From NCBI GenBank assembly GCA_947501635.1, contig CANMWT010000013.1, forward strand, positions 1-64,000: a stretch of DNA of 64,000 nt, written 5' to 3'. The notes beneath the pieces were generated by a model. It did no database searches. It had not been told where the DNA came from and saw only the letters and a list, made by a program, of their open reading frames with translations. Source of the stretch: an uncultured Roseobacter sp. GTDB taxonomy: Bacteria; Pseudomonadota; Alphaproteobacteria; Rhodobacterales; Rhodobacteraceae. A program made the position numbers and the translations under genes. Every line of letters begins with the position of its first letter. Position 1 is the first letter of the stretch. Shown one piece after another: positions 57,012 through 64,000 of this stretch.

Positions 57012-57765
57012 ACTCCGAGCGCATCTTTTTGAACGCGTAAGCTGTGAACTTGTCTATTGCATCGCGATCAAGCGCCTGCTTCTGCCAGACAGTTTTGCCA
57101 TACCAGCCGCCTGCATATTCTTCGACAATTCTAGACACTTCAAATGTGTGCTGGGCGAGGGCTTGTTGAAATGTCACTCGCTGTGCATCGGTGGAAAAGC
57201 GTCGATGCTCGCCGGTGTGATTGGCGAGTTCTCGGCTCAGATAGTAGTCTAGCGAGCGGTATGTCAGCCGGGCAAAGAAATCTCGCGAGAGTCTCGCAAA
57301 TGCATCGCCCGAGGCGAAGCTCGCGAGTGCTTGGCGAATTTCTTGCGGTGTCGGTTCAAACAGGGATGGCAAACGGTCGTGCAGCTGAACGGAAAGGCTT
57401 TCCAAGAGCGCGACCTTCGCCAATTCTCCTGCATCTGAGGAACTTCGGAGATCGAAGCTGTTGCGATCAATGGCACGATCCAACCCCGCGAGCAGCCCTG
57501 TCACAGAGGCAAGCTCCGATCCGTCGACACCAAGATCAGCCAGAGCGTCTTCGAAGCCAGGAGCCCTCGCAAGCAAAGGCAACCTCACCAGCAAATCGCT
57601 TACAAACTGAAACCTAGGATCACGACTCGCGCGTGCAAGATCCCTCTCCGATGCACCCGCCGCGGCCTCGGCAATCTCTTCGACCGACGCATCGGTTGCG
57701 ATCAGATCAACGACCTCGCGCCACTTCCTGGACCGAGGCAAAGTGCCAAGCCTGATGTGTCCCAT
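56986..57765 (-). CDS. Uncharacterised alpha-helical protein in operon with the QueC-like gene
   Basis: MGHIRLGTLPRSRKWREVVDLIATDASVEEIAEAAAGA...; 26-bp overlap with downstream QueC-like ORF. Confidence 0.75.
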   Translation of the reverse strand: MGHIRLGTLPRSRKWREVVDLIATDASVEEIAEAAAGASERDLARASRDPRFQFVSDLLVRLPLLARAPGFEDALADLGVDGSELASVTGLLAGLDRAIDRNSFDLRSSSDAGELAKVALLESLSVQLHDRLPSLFEPTPQEIRQALASFASGDAFARLSRDFFARLTYRSLDYYLSRELANHTGEHRRFSTDAQRVTFQQALAQHTFEVSRIVEEYAGGWYGKTVWQKQALDRDAIDKFTAYAFKKMRSEFGRRRAVA

Positions 57766-57834
57766 CAGTTCCTCCCTTGCCTGCAGCAGTCATGCAACCC
57801 TCGGGCGAATGTAAAGGAAAAAATGGGCGCACCC

Positions 57835-57856
57835 GCTTACCCTACGCTTACCCGAA
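57835..57856 (+). promoter_or_regulatory. Paired GCTTACC repeats near right att (candidate integrase arm-type sites)
   Basis: GCTTACCCTACGCTTACCCGAA; same spacing and orientation as 25858-25880. Confidence 0.45.
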
Positions 57857-57900
57857 TTGAGTGTCAGGCGAGAGATCGCCTCGCAAGTCTTTGAAAACAG

Positions 57901-57977
57901 TGGCGATCCCTGAAGGACTCGAACCCTCAACCTGCTGATTAGAAGTCAGCTGCTCTATCCAGTTGAGCTAAGGGACC
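57901..57977 (-). tRNA. tRNA-Arg (anticodon UCU), CCA encoded
   Basis: Minus strand GGTCCCTTAGCTCAACTGGATAGAGCAGCTGACTTCTAATCAGCAGGTTGAGGGTTCGAGTCCTTCAGGGATCGCCA folds as a cloverleaf with CTTCTAA loop. Confidence 0.95.
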
Positions 57978-58018
57978 GCTGCCTTACTCATGCCGCAGCC
58001 GTCGCGCCGGCGCAAGGG

Positions 58019-58486
58019 TCAGATCGCACGTGTCATGAATACGCTTAAAGGGTCGGAAACATAGTCACCGAAAGGCGGGCATTCGCGAAACCCTTCAGAG
58101 TGATACAGCGCACGGGCCGCCGCGTGCTCTGCCCCTGATCCCGTCTCGAGGTTAAGCCGTGTTATCCCCGCTTCCTGCGCGCTTGCAATCAGCCCCTGCA
58201 GCAAGACGCGCGCAAACCCGCGCCCACGCGCCTCATAGGCGGTGTGCATTGATTTGATCTCAGCCTCGGTGCCCATGCGCCGCAATGCCCCGACAGCCAC
58301 CGCACGATCCTGTTCGCGCAGCGCAAAAAGCGTGATGTCCGGCGCATCAAGCGCATCAGCCGGCAAGACATGACAGCTTTCCGCCGGGCTTTGTGCGCGC
58401 ATCAGATCGAAATGCCGTTTCAGCAAAGCTGCAACATCCGGCGCGTCCGCAGACACGCGCACGAGGTTTTGCATCAGTGGGTCCAC
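58019..58486 (-). CDS. GNAT family N-acetyltransferase
   Basis: [72 protein letters not shown]. Confidence 0.88.
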   Translation of the reverse strand: MDPLMQNLVRVSADAPDVAALLKRHFDLMRAQSPAESCHVLPADALDAPDITLFALREQDRAVAVGALRRMGTEAEIKSMHTAYEARGRGFARVLLQGLIASAQEAGITRLNLETGSGAEHAAARALYHSEGFRECPPFGDYVSDPLSVFMTRAI

Positions 58487-58785
58487 GCGCCCCGACGCCC
58501 CGTTGCAAAGTTTTCGCCATATCCACCGGGGCGGATATTAGGTCTGCGTTTCTTAGGCTCCTGCACATCGGCCTCAATGCCGTTTTCGCGGGCGTATTCG
58601 ACGGCGGCTTCCTTTGTCTCGAAACGCAACCGCACCTGAGACTGCGTATCACTGGAAGAGGTCCAACCCATCAAAGGGTCTACCGCACGCGCCGAGGCGG
58701 GCGCGAATTCAAGCACCCAATTGTGAGTTTTGGCCGTGCCGGACTGCATGGCCGTTTTTGCAGGCTGATAGATGCGTGCACGCAT
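58474..58785 (-). CDS. ETC complex I subunit / NDUFS4-like protein
   Basis: [69 protein letters not shown]. Confidence 0.9.
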   Translation of the reverse strand: MRARIYQPAKTAMQSGTAKTHNWVLEFAPASARAVDPLMGWTSSSDTQSQVRLRFETKEAAVEYARENGIEADVQEPKKRRPNIRPGGYGENFATGRRGAWTH

Positions 58786-58923
58786 AACGATACTCCGAAA
58801 ACCGTGTGACAGATGTATCGGAGATTTCGCACAGAGGAGCAAGACGCCATTTCACCGCAGCGTGAAACACAAACACCCGCCCTGACGGTGCAGGACGGGT
58901 GCTTGGCTGCCGTTGCAGGACGC

Positions 58924-60582
58924 TTAGAGGATGAAATCACCCTCACCAAGGCCAAAGATGAACGGACCAAAGACCGTGATCTCCGTATCGCCCAGATCAA
59001 TCTCAGTCTTAAGGAAACGTCCGCTCATCGCGTCCTTGACCTGGTCAAAGCTTTCAAACTCGAAAGCAGTCAGATCGATCTGATCACGCCCCTTCACGAA
59101 GCCTGCGATCGTGTCATGGCCACCGTTTTCTTCAAAGACAAAGGTATCGGACCCCCAGCCGCCAACCAGACGGTCATCGCCTTCGCCACCGGCCAGCGTG
59201 TCGTTGCCCCAACCGCCGAACAGCAAGTCATCTCCTTCGCCGCCGCCAATCATGTCGTCGCCCGAGCCGCCAAAGATCTTATCCTTGCCGCCCTCGCCCA
59301 GAACATGATCATCGCCGCTGCCAGCCTTGACAAAATCGCGGCCGTCGCCGGCCAGCACGACGTCATCGCCCGAACCAGAGAAGATGTAGTCTCGGCCGCC
59401 CTTGGCATCGACGAAATCATTGTCGGCACCCGTACGGAAAAAATCTCGGCCATCATCGCCAATGATGAAATCCACATCATTCGCTCCGTTGGACTGCAAG
59501 ACATCCACCGGCAGCAACACACCGTCGATCACATGGATCAGACCGTTCGACGCCTCTACGTCGATAAAGGGCTGCGGGGTCAACGGCCCCAATGACCCGT
59601 CAAACACTAGCGTCGGGTCTGCGATATCGGGATCGGCATCAACAAGCGACAGACCATCAACGGTCAAAGACGCGGCCTCGATCAGCGTGTTCACCGACCC
59701 GTTTGCGGCAACCGTCTCAAGCGTCTGGGCCCCTGCAGAGACGTGATACTCAAGAACAGTCGTCAGCAGAGCAATGGGGTCTTCGCCCTTGTTCAGCAGG
59801 CGCAGCGCATCCACAAGGTAGCCAAAGCCGCCCGCCTCGTCGTCACCCTCATACCCCAGCGCCTGGGACAGCCCCATAAAGGCCGCATCGGTCGGCGCGA
59901 AAACGGTCAGATCGACCTCATCGCTGTCCAGCGTATCCGCCAGATCTGCTGCAATAACCGCTTCGCGCAGAAAGTCAAAATCGCCACCTTCGGTGTCAAA
60001 TCCTTCGGCACCGCTCAGCGCAATTACAGTGTCGGTGATGCTGGGCAGCTCAACCGCGTTGCCCGCAATGTCAACAGGCAGCAACACCTTGTCGACCACA
60101 TGGATGACGCCACCTGCGCCCTCAAGATCGGGAATGATAACACGCGGGTTGATGTTGTCAGGGTCGATGTCCCCCAGAATGGTATTGCCCGTCAGCAACG
60201 AAAACTTGCTCAGGTCGATATCCGCACCCAGCAATGTCGTGACACTGTCCAGACCGTCAACGCTGCCTGCCAGCGTCTTCCCGCCGACAACATGGTACAA
60301 GACCACATCGCGCAGTGTTTCAAGCGCGGCACCGTCAAAAGAAGCATAGAACGCCTTGACGGTCTCTACGGTCGCTTCCTCATCCGCCGGAAAACCCAAA
60401 AGCGGGGCAAGTTCCACAAAGGCATTATCTGTTGGAGCAAAAACGGTCACGTCCCCTGCGCCACCCGTCAGCGCGGTGCCAAGACCAAGCTCAAAGGCGT
60501 CGTCCAGAATACCCGCAACTTCAATCAAAATGGTAAAGCTCCCGTTGCCCTCCGCAATATCGAGCAATGTTGTTTCCGTCAT
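58924..60582 (-). CDS. Fasciclin-domain (x2) plus RTX repeat secreted protein
   Basis: Two VTVFAPTDNAF.../LTVFAPTDAAF...GLIHVIDGVLLPVD fasciclin units followed by GGxGDDxxFGGxGND repeats and RTX C-terminus. Confidence 0.88.
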   Translation of the reverse strand: MTETTLLDIAEGNGSFTILIEVAGILDDAFELGLGTALTGGAGDVTVFAPTDNAFVELAPLLGFPADEEATVETVKAFYASFDGAALETLRDVVLYHVVGGKTLAGSVDGLDSVTTLLGADIDLSKFSLLTGNTILGDIDPDNINPRVIIPDLEGAGGVIHVVDKVLLPVDIAGNAVELPSITDTVIALSGAEGFDTEGGDFDFLREAVIAADLADTLDSDEVDLTVFAPTDAAFMGLSQALGYEGDDEAGGFGYLVDALRLLNKGEDPIALLTTVLEYHVSAGAQTLETVAANGSVNTLIEAASLTVDGLSLVDADPDIADPTLVFDGSLGPLTPQPFIDVEASNGLIHVIDGVLLPVDVLQSNGANDVDFIIGDDGRDFFRTGADNDFVDAKGGRDYIFSGSGDDVVLAGDGRDFVKAGSGDDHVLGEGGKDKIFGGSGDDMIGGGEGDDLLFGGWGNDTLAGGEGDDRLVGGWGSDTFVFEENGGHDTIAGFVKGRDQIDLTAFEFESFDQVKDAMSGRFLKTEIDLGDTEITVFGPFIFGLGEGDFIL

Positions 60583-60974
60583 AATACAATTTCCCCTGGT
60601 TTTACTATTCACACGAGAGCACTGAGGCACAGCGCATCCACGTCATCGTTGTTGTCAGGAAAATTGCGGCCGTGCCGCAAATGAACCAGCGCCGTCATCG
60701 TGACTGATGGCGCAAGGTGTTCTGGCAGCGCTGCAAGTTCCCCAGTTTCATACGGGTCACTCACATGAACCGTACTTCTCTTACGCGAAGCATCTGAAAT
60801 TGGATTAAAATTTTGACTTCCGCCTGTCATCTGGCGAGCCCGGCCATGGCTGCGAAGACACCAGCGAAGCAGTATATCCGCGGCGATTCACCGATGCGGC
60901 CTTTGCGATTTGGCATGTTTCTTTGCGCCTCGCGATGTCTTAGGCTTGCACCGGGTCACCCCGCCGGAGCACAG

Positions 60975-62642
60975 ATGAAAAACCAACTGACCGTTATCAT
61001 GTTCGCCGACATCGTCGGCTATTCCGCGATGATGGAAAGCGATCAGGACGCGACGGTTTCGCACATTCGCACGTTGCGCAACACTTATCTTGAACCCGTC
61101 GCGGCCGAGCACGGAGGGCGTGTGCTCAAACGGCTGGGCGACGGCTGGATCATCGCGTTCGGCGCCATCGCTGCCTGCGTGGATTGTGCGATGGCCGTCC
61201 AGACAGCACTGGCCGATGTAAAGGGCCTGCACCTGCGGATCGGCTGCCATTTCGGCGATATCGTCGAGGAAGACGACGACATCTACGGCAGTGGCGTCAA
61301 TATTGCAGAACGTATCCAAAGCGAAGCACCTCCCGGCGGGGTCATGATCTCCGAAGACATGATGCGGCAATTGTCCGGTGACCGGGCCGAGGCGATGAAA
61401 GAAGCGGGCATCTTCAACCTCAAGAACATCGCCCAGCCCGTGCGCCTCTTTCAATGGCGCCCGGCACAACGGCGCGGCAACCTGATCGATGACGCCACAT
61501 CAATTGCTGTGGCCGCGACAGAGTATGCGCCCCTTGACGCCGAAACCGCAGCCCTCGCGGGCGAGTTGCGCGATCAGTTGTTTAACCGGATGTCCCGCCG
61601 GATGGGCGTTGTGGTCTATGACGCCACTTCGCGGCCGGTCGACAACGCGACCTACGACCTGCGCAGCCGACTGCGGGTGGCCAACGGGCGCGGCCGCTTC
61701 AGCCTGTCTCTGATCCTGCGTTCGGACGGGCGGCAGGTCTGGTCTGAAAGCTACGACCGCGACACGGCAGAAATCTTCGACTTCTGCGACGAGGTGCTGG
61801 AAAGCGCGGAATCAGACCTCAGGCTGCAAACCAATGCCTTTGATGGCGACCGGCTGGTGGATATTCCCGATGACGAACTCAGTGTGTCGGAATTGCGCGC
61901 ACGCGCGGCGAACCTCTATTACCGCGTGTCCTACGAAGACTGGGTGCATGGCCATGATCTGATGCAACGCGCGATCAGCATGAACCCCAAGGACGGGGTC
62001 GCGCTCAGCATGCGCGCCGAGGCGCAGATTGCCCTCTCCGAGGCACGATACGAGACGCTTTCGGCACAAGACACCGCCCAGATCGAACGGGATTTGAACA
62101 TGGCCGTCGAGCAAAGCGCCGCCAGCGACTATGTCTTCTGGGCGCGCGGGTGTTTCCGTATCCGGTGCCTCGGCGACATCTCCGGCGCGCAGTCTGACCT
62201 TGCTCGATCGCGCCAATTGAACCCGGCCTACATGGAACTGCACGAGCTGGAAGGTCACATCCGGATGATGCGCCAAGACTTTACCGCCGCCGCCGCCAGC
62301 TACGAGCGCCTTGTGCAGCGACAGACGCAGGACCCGCTGATCGCCTCGCGCGCTTTCATGCGCGCCGTGGCTCTCTATTGCGCCGGCGCTTTTGACGAAG
62401 CCGCGCAGCAAGCGCAGCTATGCACCGACCTGCGCCCCACCGAACGCATGCTTCATGCGTTTTGCGGGATCACATATGCCGCGGCGGGCGATAAGGCCCG
62501 CGCGCAGCAACACCACGAAAAAGCGGCTCAAATGCCGCGCAAACCCAGTATCAGCGCGCGCTGCCCCCTGCTGCCCGAAGGCCAAGAGGCGTTGGGCCGC
62601 CTTCTGCACAACGCCTATCACACCGACGGCACCGCCACCTGA
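60975..62642 (+). CDS. Class III adenylate/guanylate cyclase with C-terminal TPR region
   Basis: MKNQLTVIMFADIVGYSAMMESDQDATVSHIRTL...GGRVLKRLGDGWIIAF...RIGCHFGDIVEEDDDIYGSGVNIAERIQ; TPR-like C-terminus. Confidence 0.85.
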   Translation: MKNQLTVIMFADIVGYSAMMESDQDATVSHIRTLRNTYLEPVAAEHGGRVLKRLGDGWIIAFGAIAACVDCAMAVQTALADVKGLHLRIGCHFGDIVEEDDDIYGSGVNIAERIQSEAPPGGVMISEDMMRQLSGDRAEAMKEAGIFNLKNIAQPVRLFQWRPAQRRGNLIDDATSIAVAATEYAPLDAETAALAGELRDQLFNRMSRRMGVVVYDATSRPVDNATYDLRSRLRVANGRGRFSLSLILRSDGRQVWSESYDRDTAEIFDFCDEVLESAESDLRLQTNAFDGDRLVDIPDDELSVSELRARAANLYYRVSYEDWVHGHDLMQRAISMNPKDGVALSMRAEAQIALSEARYETLSAQDTAQIERDLNMAVEQSAASDYVFWARGCFRIRCLGDISGAQSDLARSRQLNPAYMELHELEGHIRMMRQDFTAAAASYERLVQRQTQDPLIASRAFMRAVALYCAGAFDEAAQQAQLCTDLRPTERMLHAFCGITYAAAGDKARAQQHHEKAAQMPRKPSISARCPLLPEGQEALGRLLHNAYHTDGTAT

Positions 62643-62741
62643 ATAGCGCCACCGCCGCCGGAATTTTGCGCCAATCCGGCGCTGGCCTCTTGAACCGCGC
62701 GTCAATAACGGCATCTTCTAGGGTGAAAGAGAGTTCCTGAC

Positions 62742-64000
62742 ATGCCCTACGCCCAGACCGATTCTTCGGAGGCGCCTGCCGTGATGGCAAACCCCGCGCC
62801 AGACGTGCGAAACCGCCCCAAGCTTGAAGGCGGAAAACAGTTCGTGCTTGCAACCGAATTTGACCCAGCAGGTGACCAGCCCACCGCCATTGCTGAACTC
62901 GCACAGGGCGTGCGCGACGGCGACCGCGATCAGGTGCTTTTGGGCGCCACTGGTACGGGCAAGACCTTTACCATGGCCAAAGTGATCGAGGAAACGCAAC
63001 GCCCTGCGATCATCCTTGCTCCGAACAAGACACTCGCCGCCCAGCTTTACGGCGAATTCAAAGGGTTCTTTCCGGAGAATGCCGTCGAATACTTCGTCAG
63101 CTACTACGACTACTACCAGCCCGAAGCCTATGTGCCGCGCTCTGATACCTTCATCGAGAAGGAAAGCCAGATCAACGAACAGATCGACCGGATGCGCCAC
63201 TCCGCCACCCGCGCCCTGCTGGAGCGAGACGATGTCATCATCGTAGCCTCTGTGTCGTGCATCTACGGCATCGGGTCAGTCGAAACCTACGGCGCCATGA
63301 CCCAAGACCTCAAAACCGGTCAAATGTATGATCAACGGCAGGTGATGGCGGATCTGGTCGCCCAGCAGTACCGCCGCAACGATCAGGCCTTCCAGCGCGG
63401 GTCGTTCCGCGTGCGCGGCGACAGCCTCGAAATTTTTCCCGCACACCTTGAAGACCGCGCATGGAAGCTGTCGTTCTTCGGCGAAGAGCTGGAAAGCATC
63501 ACCGAATTCGACCCGCTCACAGGTGAAAAAACCGATACCTTCGATCAGATCAGGGTCTATGCCAACAGCCACTATGTGACCCCCAAGCCGACGATGCAGC
63601 AAGCCATCATCGGCATCAAGAAAGAGCTGCGCACGCGGCTTGATCAACTGGTGGCCGACGGCAAACTGCTTGAAGCGCAGCGGCTGGAACAGCGCACCAA
63701 CTTTGATCTTGAGATGCTGGAGGCCACGGGCGTCTGCAACGGGATCGAGAACTACTCGCGCTATCTGACGGGCCGCGCTCCGGGCGAGCCACCGCCTACC
63801 CTCTTCGAATTCATTCCCGACCATGCGATTGTTTTTGCAGACGAATCCCACGTCTCTGTCCCGCAGATCGGCGGCATGTACAAGGGCGACTACCGGCGCA
63901 AATTCACGCTGGCCGAACACGGGTTCCGCCTGCCGTCGTGCATGGACAACCGCCCCCTCAAATTCGAGGAATGGGACGCCATGCGCCCGCAGTCCGTCTT
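62742..64000 (+). CDS. uvrB: Excinuclease ABC subunit UvrB (partial, runs off window)
   Basis: Translation from ATG 62742 gives [93 protein letters not shown]. Confidence 0.95.
   Translation, partial: MPYAQTDSSEAPAVMANPAPDVRNRPKLEGGKQFVLATEFDPAGDQPTAIAELAQGVRDGDRDQVLLGATGTGKTFTMAKVIEETQRPAIILAPNKTLAAQLYGEFKGFFPENAVEYFVSYYDYYQPEAYVPRSDTFIEKESQINEQIDRMRHSATRALLERDDVIIVASVSCIYGIGSVETYGAMTQDLKTGQMYDQRQVMADLVAQQYRRNDQAFQRGSFRVRGDSLEIFPAHLEDRAWKLSFFGEELESITEFDPLTGEKTDTFDQIRVYANSHYVTPKPTMQQAIIGIKKELRTRLDQLVADGKLLEAQRLEQRTNFDLEMLEATGVCNGIENYSRYLTGRAPGEPPPTLFEFIPDHAIVFADESHVSVPQIGGMYKGDYRRKFTLAEHGFRLPSCMDNRPLKFEEWDAMRPQSV

Noticed and set aside
55158-57765. Complete Qat (QatABCD) or type IV CBASS system
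   Set aside because: Only a QueC-like gene and an unknown partner are present; no QatA ATPase, TatD nuclease, CD-NTase or TGT-like gene is adjacent.
59743-60684. 313-aa plus-strand ORF opposite the fasciclin-RTX gene
   Set aside because: Antisense shadow of a well-supported coding region.
1-64000. CRISPR array, rRNA operon or intact prophage
   Set aside because: No regularly spaced short repeats, no rRNA-like sequence, and only isolated phage-derived fragments were seen.

Overview
The window is bacterial, most likely a Rhodobacteraceae/roseobacter-type alphaproteobacterium (inferred from the VPLPA-CTERM protein, rpsU, NDUFS4-like and UvrB genes). The left part (1-25.6 kb) carries a thioredoxin/CcdA pair, two DUF3604 paralogs flanking a small secreted Cys protein, Crp and LuxR regulators, a VPLPA-CTERM protein, amidohydrolase genes and a 2281-aa RTX/LamG protein. 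It ends with an orphan phage MuF-type protein fused to an RNase A-like (CdiA-CT type) toxin domain. That toxin is interrupted by one in-frame TAA, and a candidate immunity gene follows directly. A 47-bp direct repeat of the 3' end of tRNA-Arg(UCU) (25692-25738 and 57901-57947) brackets a ~32.2-kb putative integrative island, with an integrase at one end and paired GCTTACC repeats near both ends. The island's core is an expanded DUF1254/DUF1214 family locus: five intact genes plus one split remnant, with outer-membrane proteins, a porin, an orphan RND adaptor, an amidohydrolase, an AraC regulator and an MscS channel. Twelve copies of a conserved motif (TGGCGYGAnnTGACCAAA, read in gene direction) lie mostly 55-125 bp upstream of start codons there, which suggests one self-contained AraC-type regulon. 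The far end of the island holds a KAS III/ACP pair, rpsU, a DMT transporter, an HTH-HTH-integrase trio, and a two-gene cassette encoding a QueC-like PP-loop protein and an unknown helical protein, a possible undescribed defence-type module. The right flank is chromosomal: tRNA-Arg, GNAT, NDUFS4-like, fasciclin-RTX, adenylate cyclase-TPR and uvrB.
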